A stretch of DNA of 64,000 nt from Xanthobacteraceae bacterium (GTDB taxonomy: Bacteria > Pseudomonadota > Alphaproteobacteria > Rhizobiales > Xanthobacteraceae), in contig JAHBZE010000001.1 in assembly GCA_019635585.1 (NCBI GenBank), positions 434,001 through 498,000 on the forward strand, read 5' to 3'. The stretch's first letter is position 1. The number at the start of each line of letters is the position of its first letter. Position numbers and translations under genes: made by a program. Positions 28,923 through 38,661 of this stretch are shown piece by piece. Under the pieces are notes generated by a model. The model saw only the letters and a program-made list of their open reading frames with translations. It was not told where the DNA came from and ran no database searches.

Positions 28923-29372
28923 TCATGCCTTCTGCTGCCAGCGCCCGGCTTCGTCCTGTTGCCAGTACGTAACCGTATGACCGGACGCCTGCGCCGACTT
29001 CCAGTGCGTGCGCGCGCCATCGACCGCGTCCGGATCGTTACCGTCGAAGAGATGGATCGCGCGCTCGTAGCCTTCGAGATTTTCGCTGGATGCGCCTTCA
29101 ACGAAGAAACGCACTTTCGCCTGGTTCGGATTTCCGTCTGTCGTCGTGAGTAGCACCGGCTGTTCGGAAGCATTCGCTTCCCTGTCGGTGCCGTGCGCGA
29201 GAAAGGCGTCGTCGCGAAACGTCCAGAGGTGCTGGTCGAGCGCGGTCACACGCTCGTCCGATTGCGCCTGCACCACGCAGCGCCAGCCGCGCTCGAGGCA
29301 CTTCTCGAGCAGTTGCGGGAGCACTTTCTCCAGCGGCTGGTTCTGCAGATGGTAGAAGTAAACCTCTGACAT
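28923..29372 (-). CDS. holC: DNA polymerase III chi subunit
   Basis: 149 aa, the normal size for alphaproteobacterial HolC. Family features: EVYFYHLQNQPLEKVLPQLL at the N-terminus, DQHLWTFRDDAFLAHG, QPVLLTT and AIHLFDGND. Chi links the clamp loader to single-strand-binding protein on the lagging strand. It follows pepA by 7 bp on the same strand, the pepA-holC order found in many proteobacteria. ATG at 29372. Confidence 0.94.
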   Translation of the reverse strand: MSEVYFYHLQNQPLEKVLPQLLEKCLERGWRCVVQAQSDERVTALDQHLWTFRDDAFLAHGTDREANASEQPVLLTTTDGNPNQAKVRFFVEGASSENLEGYERAIHLFDGNDPDAVDGARTHWKSAQASGHTVTYWQQDEAGRWQQKA

Positions 29373-29379
29373 TATTGGG

Positions 29380-30882
29380 TTATTTCTCGTAGTGCGCGGC
29401 GATGAATTCGTTCAAGAGCCGCACGCCCCAGCCCGGCCCCCAACTGTCGCCGATCTCGGTATTGTGCGCGGCCATGCCGGTGCCCGCGATGTCGAGATGC
29501 GCCCACGGCGTCTTGCCGACATAGCGGTGGAGAAACTGCGCGGCGGTGATCGAGCCCGCGAAGCGGCCACCGGTATTTTTCATGTCGGCGAATTTAGAGT
29601 CGATCATCTTGTCGTACACGGGACCGAGCGGCATGCGCCACACGTGTTCGCCCGTGACCTTGCCGGCTTCGGTCAGACGCTCCGCGAGTTTATCGTCGTT
29701 AGAGAACATGCCGGCGTATTCCTGTCCGAGCGCGACCAAAATCGCGCCGGTCAGCGTCGCAAGGTCGATCATCAGCTTCGGCTTGAAGCGCTCGTTGGTG
29801 TAGGCGAGCGCGTCGCACAGCACGAGACGGCCTTCGGCGTCGGTGTTGATGACCTCGATGGTCTGGCCCGAATAGGATTTCAGAATATCCCCGGGGCGAT
29901 AGGAGTTGCCGTCCGGCATGTTCTCGACGATGCCGATCACGCCGATCACGTTTGCTTCCGCTTTGCGCGCGGCGAGCGCATGCATCAGCCCGGTGACACA
30001 GGCCGCGCCCGCCATATCGCCCTTCATGTCTTCCATGCTGGCAGCCGGCTTGATCGAAATGCCGCCGGTATCGAAGCACACACCTTTGCCGACGATCGCG
30101 ATCGGCGTCTCCGATTTTTTCTTTGCCCCGTTCCAGCGCATCACGACCAGACGGGAGTCGCGCTCCGAACCCTGCCCGACCGCGAGCAGCGCGTTCATGC
30201 CGAGCTTCTTCATCGCCGGTTCGTCGAGCACCTCGACCTGCACACCGAGCTTCTTCAGCTCGGATGCACGGCGAGCAAATTCCACCGGGAACAGCACGTT
30301 CGGCGGCTCGTTGACCAGTTCGCGCGCGAGAATGATCCCGTCGCCGACTCCGTTGGCACGCGACCAGGTCTTCTTCGCCGCGGCGACATCCCCGACGCCA
30401 AGCTTGATCTCGACGGTGTGCGGCTTCTCCTCGTCCTCGGGTTTTTTCTTGGTCTTGTAGCGGTCGAACTTGTAGGCCCGGAGCTTCATCCCGAGCGCGA
30501 CCTGGGCGGCGTCATCGGCGGAGAGTTTTCCACCGGGAAGTTCGGCCAGTACGGTCACATTCCGGCCTGCGGCCGGTAGCCGCCCCATGACGGTCCCGCC
30601 GACCTTCAGCCAGTCCTCGGCCTTCATGTCCTTGGCCTTGCCGACGCCGACCACCAGAACATGTTCCAGTTTGAGACCGGCCGGCGCGGCAAGGTCCAAA
30701 ACCTTGTTCCGTTTGCCCTTGAATTTCTCGATTTTGGCGACCCGCTGGAACAAATCGCCCGAGGGCTTGAGCGCGGCCTTGGCGGCGGGGCCGAAGTCCA
30801 GATCGTCATTGGTAATCACTACTAGAATACCGTTGACGGGGGCCTTCAGGTCGGAGATGACGATCTTGGGCGAAATGGCCAT
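29380..30882 (-). CDS. pepA: Leucyl aminopeptidase (M17)
   Basis: 500 aa. The N-terminal macro-like domain is followed by the M17 catalytic domain: [17 protein letters not shown], the metal-binding [14 protein letters not shown] signature, and [14 protein letters not shown]. Two-metal hexameric aminopeptidase that removes N-terminal residues and may bind DNA. A Lys/Glu-rich insert ([13 protein letters not shown]) sits in the interdomain region. It is upstream of holC and divergent from lptF across 153 bp. ATG at 30882. Confidence 0.95.
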   Translation of the reverse strand: MAISPKIVISDLKAPVNGILVVITNDDLDFGPAAKAALKPSGDLFQRVAKIEKFKGKRNKVLDLAAPAGLKLEHVLVVGVGKAKDMKAEDWLKVGGTVMGRLPAAGRNVTVLAELPGGKLSADDAAQVALGMKLRAYKFDRYKTKKKPEDEEKPHTVEIKLGVGDVAAAKKTWSRANGVGDGIILARELVNEPPNVLFPVEFARRASELKKLGVQVEVLDEPAMKKLGMNALLAVGQGSERDSRLVVMRWNGAKKKSETPIAIVGKGVCFDTGGISIKPAASMEDMKGDMAGAACVTGLMHALAARKAEANVIGVIGIVENMPDGNSYRPGDILKSYSGQTIEVINTDAEGRLVLCDALAYTNERFKPKLMIDLATLTGAILVALGQEYAGMFSNDDKLAERLTEAGKVTGEHVWRMPLGPVYDKMIDSKFADMKNTGGRFAGSITAAQFLHRYVGKTPWAHLDIAGTGMAAHNTEIGDSWGPGWGVRLLNEFIAAHYEK

Positions 30883-31035
30883 GTCGAAGTCCGTTAAGGG
30901 ATTGATGGGACAGTAATAACCGAGGATTTTTTGTGGGGCGAGCGCCCCCTGAAAGCCTCAATTTCCGGCCACTTTCTGCCGGTCAATTCAGTAGGGGGCG
31001 GCCTCGATTCTGGGGTGAGAATCGAAGCCGAGTGT

Positions 31036-32199
31036 ATGACGCGAATGGGGCGGCTCGACCGGTATTTGTTCTCGACTGCTGCTATCGCGTTTGTCGCGGT
31101 ACTGGGAAGCCTTACCACGATGGTGTGGCTCACGCAGGTGCTGCGCCGCTTCGATCTTCTCGCAACGCAGGGCCAGTCGCTGTTCGTTTTCGTCAATGTG
31201 ACGCTGCTCGCATTGCCGATGCTGATGCTCGTGATCGCGCCAATCGCACTCTTCATCGCGATCCTCTTCACGCTGAACCGCCTCTCCGCCGACTCCGAAC
31301 TGATCGTCATGAATGCCGCCGGTGTCAGCCGCTGGCGCGTGTTCCGTCCGCTGTTCGCCCTCACCATGATCGTCGCAACGCTGTCGATCATCGTCAGTGC
31401 GGAAGTCGGCCCATGGACGCTCCGCACGTTGCGCCAGCAGATCGCGAAAGTGAACGCGGACATCGTCTCGAACGTCGCCGTGCCCGGCCGTTTCGTGCAG
31501 ATCGAAAAGGGTCTCACCTTCCACGTCCGCGAGCGCGGTCCGAACGGACTGATGCTTGGCATCTTCGTCTATGACGGACGCAATCCGGAAAACGAGACCA
31601 CCTACCTCGCCGAGCGCGGCCGCATCGCGCAATCGGAGAACGGCGCCTATCTCGTCCTGGATCAGGGTCTCATGCAGCGCCGGCAAGGTGCGAACAAGAC
31701 GCCGAGCTTCGTTGAGTTTCAGCGCTACGCCTTCGACATGTCGCAGCTGACCTCGAACCAGAACGTGGTCTATCGCGCGAGCGACCGCACGCTCTACGAC
31801 CTCGTCACGGCGGACCAAAGCGACGAAACGTACCGGCAGGACCCCGGCCGCTTCCGCGCCGAGTTGCACAAGCGCCTCTCCTCGCCGCTGTTTCCGCTCG
31901 CGGCCTTCATTCTGGCCTTCGCTTTCCTCGGCGAAGCGCGCACCACGCGCCAGAGCCGCGGCCTCGCGATGGCGGGCGCGGCGGGTGCGTTCGCAATCGT
32001 GGAAATTCTCGGCTTCGGCACGCAAGGCTTCGTCGCGAAGAACGCGGCACTGACGCCGATCACCTATCTCGTGCCGCTCGCGGGAATCATCTACGGACTT
32101 CTGCTCATCTCGGGCTTCGCGCAGCTTCGTGTGCCGGCCTTCCTGCAACAGATCGCGGACCTCATTGCCGCGCGGTTTGACCGGTTGAAAACGGCGTAA
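31036..32199 (+). CDS. lptF: LPS export permease LptF
   Basis: 387 aa from the ATG at 31036; the ATG at 31045 (MGRLDRYLF) is also good, and the frame upstream has no family features. YjgP/YjgQ-type: helices at about 15-35, 60-80 and 100-120, the large periplasmic beta-jellyroll (about 130-270), then three C-terminal helices (SSPLFPLAAFILAFAFLGEA). With LptG and LptB2 it extracts LPS from the inner membrane and passes it to LptC/LptA. First gene of the lptF-lptG-lptD-surA run, with 3 bp before lptG. Confidence 0.94.
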   Translation: MTRMGRLDRYLFSTAAIAFVAVLGSLTTMVWLTQVLRRFDLLATQGQSLFVFVNVTLLALPMLMLVIAPIALFIAILFTLNRLSADSELIVMNAAGVSRWRVFRPLFALTMIVATLSIIVSAEVGPWTLRTLRQQIAKVNADIVSNVAVPGRFVQIEKGLTFHVRERGPNGLMLGIFVYDGRNPENETTYLAERGRIAQSENGAYLVLDQGLMQRRQGANKTPSFVEFQRYAFDMSQLTSNQNVVYRASDRTLYDLVTADQSDETYRQDPGRFRAELHKRLSSPLFPLAAFILAFAFLGEARTTRQSRGLAMAGAAGAFAIVEILGFGTQGFVAKNAALTPITYLVPLAGIIYGLLLISGFAQLRVPAFLQQIADLIAARFDRLKTA

Positions 32200-32202
32200 G
32201 TC

Positions 32203-33309
32203 ATGGTCGCGTTCGGTATGTTAGGTCGCTACTTCGGCCGCCGTTTCCTGACGGCGGTTGCGATTGCGTTCCTGACCTGCGTCGCGCTGATCGCAGTCGT
32301 GGACTTCTTCGAACTGACCCGCCGCCTCGGCGACCGGCCGGACAGCTCCGCGCTGCAGGTCGGCTATCTCGTGATGCTGCGGCTGCCTTCGTTCACCGAA
32401 CAGATGCTTCCCTTCGCCACCCTGATCGGCGCGATGTCGGCATTCCTCGCGCTTTCGCGGCGTCTCGAATTCGTGGTCGCGCGGGCCTCGGGCATTTCCG
32501 CTTGGCAATTCATCGGCAGCGCGGTCGCGATCGCGCTCATGATCGGCGTGCTGGCGACGACCGTTTACAACCCGGTTTCGGCCTCGCTCAAGGAAACCGC
32601 CGACAGGATCGAAGCTGAACTCCTCGCCTCGCGCGTGCTGGGCGCCGGCGCGACGCAGGAGAAGGCACCCGGCAATATCTGGGTGCGCCAGCGCAGCGAC
32701 AACGGTCAGGCCATCATCAACGCGCAGACTTCGAGCCGTAAGGGACTGTCACTGTCGGGCGTGCGTATCTTCACCTTCGACGCCAAAGGCGACTTCGCAG
32801 AGCGCATCGAAGCCAAGACCGCGGAGCTCGAAACGGGAGCGTGGCGGCTTACCGATGTCGAAGTCTTCTCGCCGACCGCAAGCCCGAAGAAGCTCGGCGT
32901 CTATCGCATCAGCACCAGCCTCACCGCCGATCAGGTGCGCGGCAATTTCACCAGCGCGGACGCGCTATCGTTCTGGGAATTGCCCGGCGCGATCGAACTC
33001 GTGCGCGCGGCCGGGGTTTCGGCGGCACGTTACGAAATCCAGTACCAGTTGCTGCTCGCGCGGCCGCTCCTGCTTGCAACCATGGTGGTGATCGCGGCAG
33101 CCGTGAGCCTGCGCGTGTTCAGGCTCGGTGGCGTCGGCAAGATGGTCACGATCGGCGTGCTCTCCGGCTTCCTGCTTTACGTCGCGGGCCAGCTTTCCGA
33201 GCAGCTCGGCCAGGGCGGCTTCCTCAATCCGATCGTCGCCGGTTGGCTGCCGATCGTCTGCGCCGCGATGATCGGCTGTTCCGTTCTCCTGCATCAGGAG
33301 GACGGCTAG
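32203..33309 (+). CDS. lptG: LPS export permease LptG
   Basis: 368 aa. Same fold as LptF: FLTAVAIAFLTCVALIAVVD as first helix, ALSRRLEFVVARASGISAWQ as the coupling helix that contacts LptB, a periplasmic jellyroll (about 130-260), and C-terminal helices ending LHQEDG. Forms the LptB2FG ABC transporter with the preceding gene. It begins 3 bp after lptF and ends directly against lptD. An in-frame ATG at 32218 is an alternative start. Confidence 0.95.
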   Translation: MVAFGMLGRYFGRRFLTAVAIAFLTCVALIAVVDFFELTRRLGDRPDSSALQVGYLVMLRLPSFTEQMLPFATLIGAMSAFLALSRRLEFVVARASGISAWQFIGSAVAIALMIGVLATTVYNPVSASLKETADRIEAELLASRVLGAGATQEKAPGNIWVRQRSDNGQAIINAQTSSRKGLSLSGVRIFTFDAKGDFAERIEAKTAELETGAWRLTDVEVFSPTASPKKLGVYRISTSLTADQVRGNFTSADALSFWELPGAIELVRAAGVSAARYEIQYQLLLARPLLLATMVVIAAAVSLRVFRLGGVGKMVTIGVLSGFLLYVAGQLSEQLGQGGFLNPIVAGWLPIVCAAMIGCSVLLHQEDG

Positions 33310-35784
33310 ATGTTCGCGCGTTCCGTCATCTCCGGAGCGTATTCGCTCGGCCAGCTTTTCCGCTGCGCCGGGTTCGCGCTGCTATGCATGGGCTTGTTCG
33401 CGGGCGAAACCTACGCGCAAACGCTGCCGAAACAGATTCCGCAATCGCAGTCCGCCGAGCCTTCGCTCACCAAGCGACTCATGAAGCAGAAAGCTTCGCG
33501 CGACCCGAACGCGAAGATGCTCGTGACCGCGAACGAGATGATCTACGACTACAAGAACAACAAGGTTCATGCAGTCGGCGGCGTGCAGATCTATTACAAC
33601 GGCGGCGTGCTGGAAGCGGACAAGGTCACCTACGACCGCGTGACGAACAAGATGTTCGCCGAGGGCAACGTGCGCTACAAGGCGAGCGACGGCAACGTCA
33701 TCCACGCCAACACACTCGACATGACGCAGGACTTCCGCGAAGCCTTCGTCAACTCGATGCTGGTGGAAACGCCGCAGCGCACGCGCTTCGCCGCGTCGCG
33801 CGCCGACCGCACCGAAGGCAACATCACCGTTTTCCAGAACGGCGTCTATACCGCCTGCGAACCCTGCCGTGACGATCCGAAGAAACCGCCGTTGTGGCAG
33901 GTCAAGGCCGCGCGCATCATTCACAATGAAGGCGAGCGCAAGATTTACTACGAGAACGGCACGCTCGAGATTCTCGGCTATCCAGTCGCCTACCTGCCGT
34001 TCTTCTATCACCCCGACCCGACGGTGAAGCGCCAGTCCGGCTTCCTGCCGCCGCACGTTTACTCGAACAACCGCACCGGCGTCGGCATCGAGGCGCCCTA
34101 CTTCTGGTCGATCGCGCCGAACATGGACGCGACGGTTGCGCTGGTGCCGTTCACGCGGCAGGGCTTGCTGGCGAAAGCCGAGTTCCGTCACCGGCTGGAG
34201 GATGGCGCCTATCTCATTCGCGCGACGGGCATCAATCAAACCGACCCGCAAGCCTTCGGCTTGCTCTCGGGCAATCGCGACTTCCGCGGCACACTGGAAG
34301 CGAGCGGCGAATTCAACATCAACAAGCGCTGGGTCTGGGGCTTCGACGGCGCGCTGCTTTCCGACAAGTCGGTACTGAACGACTACCATCTGGAAAAGCA
34401 GTTGACGCAGGCGACCGAACGCACATCGCAGATTTACCTGATCGGCCAGAAAGACCGCTCATATTTCGACATGCGCGCGATCGGCTTCTACGGCCTGTCC
34501 GAACTCGACGTGAACAGCCAGTTGCCGGTGATCCACCCGGTGATCGATTACTCGTACTTCTTCGGCAATCCGATCTTCGGCGGAGAACTTTCCTACAAGA
34601 TCAACTTCACCAGCATCTCGCGGCAGGACGCCGACTTCGCGCCGATCAGCAAGCTCGCGACGTTTGCGACCAATGCCGCCGGCAACTCGGATACGTCGCG
34701 CTGTCTTGCGACCGCTGCGACACCCGCAACCTGTCTCGTGCGCGGCCTTCCCGGCGATTATTCCCGCTTCTCGGCGCAGCTCGACTGGCGCCGCACGGTC
34801 ACCAGCGACATCACCGGCATCCAGTTCACGCCGTTCGCGCGCATGCGCGCGGATGCGGCGTCGGTCAACATCGACCCGACGACGAATATTTCCAACTTCA
34901 CCACCCCCGGCAGCGACGAATTGATCCGCGCCATGCCGGCGGTTGGCATGGAAGTGCGCTGGCCGTTCATCTCGGTGCACTCGTGGGGCACGCAAACGCT
35001 TGAGCCGATCATCCAGACCATCTTCCGCCCGAACGAAACCAAGATCGGCCTGTTCCCGAACGAAGATGCGCAGAGTCTCGTGTTCGACGACACCAACCTG
35101 TTCGCGATCGACAAATATTCCGGCTACGACCGCGTCGAAGGCGGCTCGCGCGTCAACTACGGTTTGCAATACACCGCGAACGTCCACCGCTACGGCATGG
35201 TCAACGTATTGTTCGGCCAGTCGTACCAGATGTTCGGCCAGAACTCTTATGCGGTCGCCGATCTCGCCAACACCGGCTTGAATTCCGGCCTCGAAGACCG
35301 CGCCTCGGATTACGTCTCGCGCATCTACTTCCAGCCGACCGGCCGCTTCTCGTTCGTCACGCGCTTCCGTTTCGACAAGGACGATCTGTCGATCCGCCGC
35401 TTCGAGGCCGAGACCACCTCTCGCTGGGATCGCCTGACACTATCGACGATCTATGCGCGCTACGAGGCGCAGCCGGAGATCGGCTTCCTCGAACGGCGCC
35501 ACGGCATCTACCAGACCGCGACCTACAAGTTTCACGACTACTGGAGCGTGAACGGCGGCGTCCGCTACGACCTGGAGCGCGGCAAGATCGACTTCGGCAC
35601 GCTCGGCATCACGTATACCGACGAGTGCATTGCGATTTCGGCGGTCTATGTCGCCGACTACACCAACATCATCACCTCTACGGCAGTGCAGAAATTCCTG
35701 GTGCGCATCAACCTGCGGACGCTCGGCGAAACCGGCTTCAAGCAGAATCTGGGCAGCCAGGTGACGAGCACTTCCGGCAACTAA
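33310..35784 (+). CDS. lptD: LPS-assembly protein LptD
   Basis: 824 aa. A signal peptide (about 1-36, ending TYAQ) precedes an OstA-type beta-taco (about 65-220: ANEMIYDYKNNKVHAVGGVQ, VTYDRVTNKMFAEGNV) and a large C-terminal barrel (about 280-810). With LptE it inserts LPS into the outer leaflet. Mature cysteines lie at C183 and C186 (ACEPC), two near 465-480 (SRCLA, ATCLV) and one near 785 (TDECIA), a different layout from the four-Cys Escherichia coli protein, so its disulfides must differ. It starts immediately after the lptG stop. Confidence 0.95.
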   Translation: MFARSVISGAYSLGQLFRCAGFALLCMGLFAGETYAQTLPKQIPQSQSAEPSLTKRLMKQKASRDPNAKMLVTANEMIYDYKNNKVHAVGGVQIYYNGGVLEADKVTYDRVTNKMFAEGNVRYKASDGNVIHANTLDMTQDFREAFVNSMLVETPQRTRFAASRADRTEGNITVFQNGVYTACEPCRDDPKKPPLWQVKAARIIHNEGERKIYYENGTLEILGYPVAYLPFFYHPDPTVKRQSGFLPPHVYSNNRTGVGIEAPYFWSIAPNMDATVALVPFTRQGLLAKAEFRHRLEDGAYLIRATGINQTDPQAFGLLSGNRDFRGTLEASGEFNINKRWVWGFDGALLSDKSVLNDYHLEKQLTQATERTSQIYLIGQKDRSYFDMRAIGFYGLSELDVNSQLPVIHPVIDYSYFFGNPIFGGELSYKINFTSISRQDADFAPISKLATFATNAAGNSDTSRCLATAATPATCLVRGLPGDYSRFSAQLDWRRTVTSDITGIQFTPFARMRADAASVNIDPTTNISNFTTPGSDELIRAMPAVGMEVRWPFISVHSWGTQTLEPIIQTIFRPNETKIGLFPNEDAQSLVFDDTNLFAIDKYSGYDRVEGGSRVNYGLQYTANVHRYGMVNVLFGQSYQMFGQNSYAVADLANTGLNSGLEDRASDYVSRIYFQPTGRFSFVTRFRFDKDDLSIRRFEAETTSRWDRLTLSTIYARYEAQPEIGFLERRHGIYQTATYKFHDYWSVNGGVRYDLERGKIDFGTLGITYTDECIAISAVYVADYTNIITSTAVQKFLVRINLRTLGETGFKQNLGSQVTSTSGN

Positions 35785-35891
35785 CGAGAGCGAATTACCC
35801 CGTCCCATTGCCGCCACAGGCAGCCTGCATAGTCATTTCCGGGCGATGTGCGGTACAGTTTCGGAAACGATAAAGCGCCATTACGCCAGCT

Positions 35892-36827
35892 ATGCCCAGG
35901 ATCAACCCGACCCGCTTTCAGACAATCTTCGCGCTCGCCGCGCTCCTGTTCGTGGCCGCGGCTGCCGTCCCAACGCCGGCCAGAGCCCAGGTCGTCGCCG
36001 TCGTGAACGGCGAGCCGATCACGGTGCTCGATGTCGCCGAACGCCTGAAACTCCACCGCGGCTCGGGCAAGAACACCAGCAAAAAGGAAGTGCTCGAGGA
36101 GCTGATCGAGTACAAGCTGAAGCTGCAGGTCGCCCAGCGCGCAGGCATCACCCTCACCGATTCGGAAGTGGACCGCGCTTACGCCGGCATCGCGGCGCGC
36201 TCCGGCCGCACGCTCGAGCAGTTCGAACAGGCGCTGCGCCAGGGCGGCATCGACCCCAATCGACTGAAGGCGCGCGTCAAGGCCGACCTCGCCTGGCAGA
36301 AATACATTCAGGCTAATCCCGCCAACGTGATCGTGCGCGACGCAGACCTCGTCGCCGCGATGCAGCAGCGCGGCGAAACCCTGAGTATGAGGTCGACCCA
36401 GTATACGATGCAGCAGGTCATCTTCGTCGTGCGGCGCAACGCGCCCGTGAACGTGAAGCAAGCGCGGCTGAAGGAGGCGGAATCGCTTCGCAGCCGGATT
36501 ACATCCTGCAGCCAGGTTCAGGAGTTCGCGCACGAATACAAGGAGGTCGTTGTGAAGCCGCCGTTGCGGCGCTTCTCGAGCGACCTTTCTCCGGCGCTGC
36601 AGAAGCTGCTCGAAACCCTGCCCGACGGGCGCATGACGCCGCCGGAAGTCACGGTGAACGGTATCGAGATCGTCGCGATCTGCGATCGCAAGGAAGTGCC
36701 GGCCGACGTTTCGGCCAACCGCGAGCTTCGTAACGAGCTGCTCGGCCAGCGCGTGCAGAGCTACGAAAAGACGATCCTCGACAAGATGCGGCAGACCTCC
36801 ATCATCCGATACGTCGGCGAACCCTGA
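35892..36827 (+). CDS. surA: SurA-like periplasmic chaperone with degenerate parvulin domain
   Basis: 311 aa. Signal peptide about 1-32 (LLFVAAAAVPTPARAQ). SurA N domain about 33-140 (VVAVVNGEPITVLDVAERLK, ELIEYKLKLQVAQRAGI). The following region (about 165-275, TQYTMQQVIFVV to VAICDRKEV) has the outline of a parvulin domain but lacks its usual GGDLGW-type segment and active-site pattern, so prolyl isomerase activity is doubtful; chaperone activity for barrel proteins such as LptD is the likely role. It lies 107 bp after lptD and 1 bp overlaps pdxA (TGATG). Confidence 0.85.
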   Translation: MPRINPTRFQTIFALAALLFVAAAAVPTPARAQVVAVVNGEPITVLDVAERLKLHRGSGKNTSKKEVLEELIEYKLKLQVAQRAGITLTDSEVDRAYAGIAARSGRTLEQFEQALRQGGIDPNRLKARVKADLAWQKYIQANPANVIVRDADLVAAMQQRGETLSMRSTQYTMQQVIFVVRRNAPVNVKQARLKEAESLRSRITSCSQVQEFAHEYKEVVVKPPLRRFSSDLSPALQKLLETLPDGRMTPPEVTVNGIEIVAICDRKEVPADVSANRELRNELLGQRVQSYEKTILDKMRQTSIIRYVGEP

Positions 36828-37810
36828 TGCTTCCGCTCGCCCTGACGCTCGGCGAGCCCGCCGGTATCGGCCCCGATCTCGCGATTCAATTATGGCTCGA
36901 ACGCAAGGCGCGAAAGTTGCCGCCGTTTGTCCTACTGGCCGACCCGGCCTTCGTCGCTACGCGCGCGAACATGCTCAAGTTCGATATTCCGATCGGCATG
37001 TGCGAGCCGGAAGAAGCGGCGGCGCGTTTTGACGATGCCCTTCTCCTGATTGACCCGGGTTCTGCCGCAACCGCGGCACCCGGCAAACCCGATCAATCGA
37101 GCGCGAACGCCGCGCGTTCATCCATCGACCTTGCCGTCAAGCTCGTACAGCAGAAACGCGCGGCGGCGGTCGTAACCAATCCGATCGCGAAACATGTGAT
37201 GCAGGCGGGCGGCTTCGCCTTCCCCGGCCATACCGAATATCTCGCGCATTTGAGCAATGCACCGCGTCCGGTGATGCTGATCTGGAGCGAAGAACTCGCG
37301 GTCATTCCGATTACGATCCACATGCCGCTGCGCGACGTGCCGGACGCGCTTTCGACCGCGCTGATCGTCGAGAGCGCGCGCATCGCGGCGCGCGACTATC
37401 GCGAGAAATTCGGCATCGAAAATCCGCGCCTCGCGATTTGCGGGCTCAACCCGCATGCGGGCGAAGAAGGCACCATTGGGCGCGAGGACATCGAGATCAT
37501 CGCGCCCGCGATCCGCGCGCTGCGCGACGAAGGTATCGAGGCGAGCGGTCCGCATCCGGCCGATAGTCTATTTCACGAGCACGCACGCAAATATTACGAC
37601 GTGGCGCTCGGCATGTATCACGATCAGGTGCTGGCGCCGGTGAAGGCGCTTGCCTTCGACCGCGCCGTGAACGTGACGCTCGGCCTTCCCTTCGTGCGTA
37701 CTTCGCCAGACCACGGCACCGCGTTCGACCTCGCGGGCAGCGGCACGGCCAATCCGTCTTCGCTCGAAGCAGCACTGAAGCTCGCTGCGCGTCTTGCCGC
37801 GAACACATGA
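36827..37810 (+). CDS. pdxA: 4-hydroxythreonine-4-phosphate dehydrogenase
   Basis: 327 aa. [15 protein letters not shown] at the N-terminus, [12 protein letters not shown] (metal His), [18 protein letters not shown] (second His and substrate loop) and [12 protein letters not shown] (third His). The Zn-dependent NAD enzyme oxidises 4-phosphohydroxythreonine for pyridoxal phosphate synthesis. It overlaps surA by 1 bp and rsmA by 4 bp, the surA-pdxA-rsmA order widely conserved in proteobacteria. Confidence 0.96.
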   Translation: MLPLALTLGEPAGIGPDLAIQLWLERKARKLPPFVLLADPAFVATRANMLKFDIPIGMCEPEEAAARFDDALLLIDPGSAATAAPGKPDQSSANAARSSIDLAVKLVQQKRAAAVVTNPIAKHVMQAGGFAFPGHTEYLAHLSNAPRPVMLIWSEELAVIPITIHMPLRDVPDALSTALIVESARIAARDYREKFGIENPRLAICGLNPHAGEEGTIGREDIEIIAPAIRALRDEGIEASGPHPADSLFHEHARKYYDVALGMYHDQVLAPVKALAFDRAVNVTLGLPFVRTSPDHGTAFDLAGSGTANPSSLEAALKLAARLAANT

Positions 37811-38661
37811 GCCAGATCGACGCGCTGCCGCCGCTCCGCGACGTCATCCGCAAACATGACCTGTGGGCCAAGAAATCGCTCGGCCAGAATTTCCTGCTCG
37901 ATCTCAACCTGACTTCTCGGATCGCGCGCGCGGGCGGACCGCTCGAAGGCGTCACCGTGCTCGAAGTCGGCCCGGGTCCGGGCGGCCTTACGCGCGCGCT
38001 GCTTGCGGAAGGAGCAAACCGCGTAATCGCGATCGAGCGCGACCAGCGTTGCGTCGCTGCGCTGAATGAAATCGCAGCGCATTATCCGGGGCGGCTGGAG
38101 ATCGTCGAAGCCGACGCGCTGACATTCGATCCCAAGCCGCTTTTGAACGGCGCGAAGACACGCATCGTCGCGAACCTGCCTTACAACATCGCGACGGCGC
38201 TCTTGATCGACTGGCTGACGCTCGCGCCGTGGCCGCCTTATTACGACTCGCTGATCCTGATGTTTCAGCGCGAGGTCGCAGAACGCATCGTCGCGGCACC
38301 CGGCGACGACGCTTACGGAAGACTTGGCGTGCTTGCCGGCTGGCGTTCCGCAGCGCGGATTTTATTCGACGTGGCACCGAGCGCTTTCGTGCCGCCGCCG
38401 AAAGTAACGTCTTCCGTCGTGCAGATCGTTCCGCGTGTCGAACCGCTCGTATGTGATGCAAAAATGCTCGGCCGTGTCACGGCCGCCGCTTTCGGCCAGC
38501 GCCGCAAGATGCTACGCCAAAGCCTGCGCTCGCTAGGTGTCGACGCTGCGGCACTTCTTGCCGCAGCGGATATCGAACCGACGAAACGCGCGGAAGAAAT
38601 TCCGGTCGAAGGCTTCGTGCGTCTCGCCAATGTTTTCGCGGCGATGGGGAATAAAGAATGA
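37807..38661 (+). CDS. rsmA: 16S rRNA dimethyladenosine transferase
   Basis: 284 aa. [20 protein letters not shown] begins the family; SAM motif [17 protein letters not shown] (about 57-72); catalytic NLPYNIAT (about 123-130, the N-L-P-Y motif); C-terminal helical domain with [12 protein letters not shown]. It dimethylates two adjacent adenines in helix 45 of 16S rRNA late in 30S assembly. Coupled to pdxA before it and the alcohol dehydrogenase after it by 4-bp ATGA overlaps. Confidence 0.96.
   Translation: MSQIDALPPLRDVIRKHDLWAKKSLGQNFLLDLNLTSRIARAGGPLEGVTVLEVGPGPGGLTRALLAEGANRVIAIERDQRCVAALNEIAAHYPGRLEIVEADALTFDPKPLLNGAKTRIVANLPYNIATALLIDWLTLAPWPPYYDSLILMFQREVAERIVAAPGDDAYGRLGVLAGWRSAARILFDVAPSAFVPPPKVTSSVVQIVPRVEPLVCDAKMLGRVTAAAFGQRRKMLRQSLRSLGVDAAALLAAADIEPTKRAEEIPVEGFVRLANVFAAMGNKE

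Noticed and set aside
32841-33872. A 343-codon plus-strand frame across lptG and lptD
   Set aside because: It is out of frame with both genes and extremely Arg-rich, typical of a shadow of GC-rich coding DNA.
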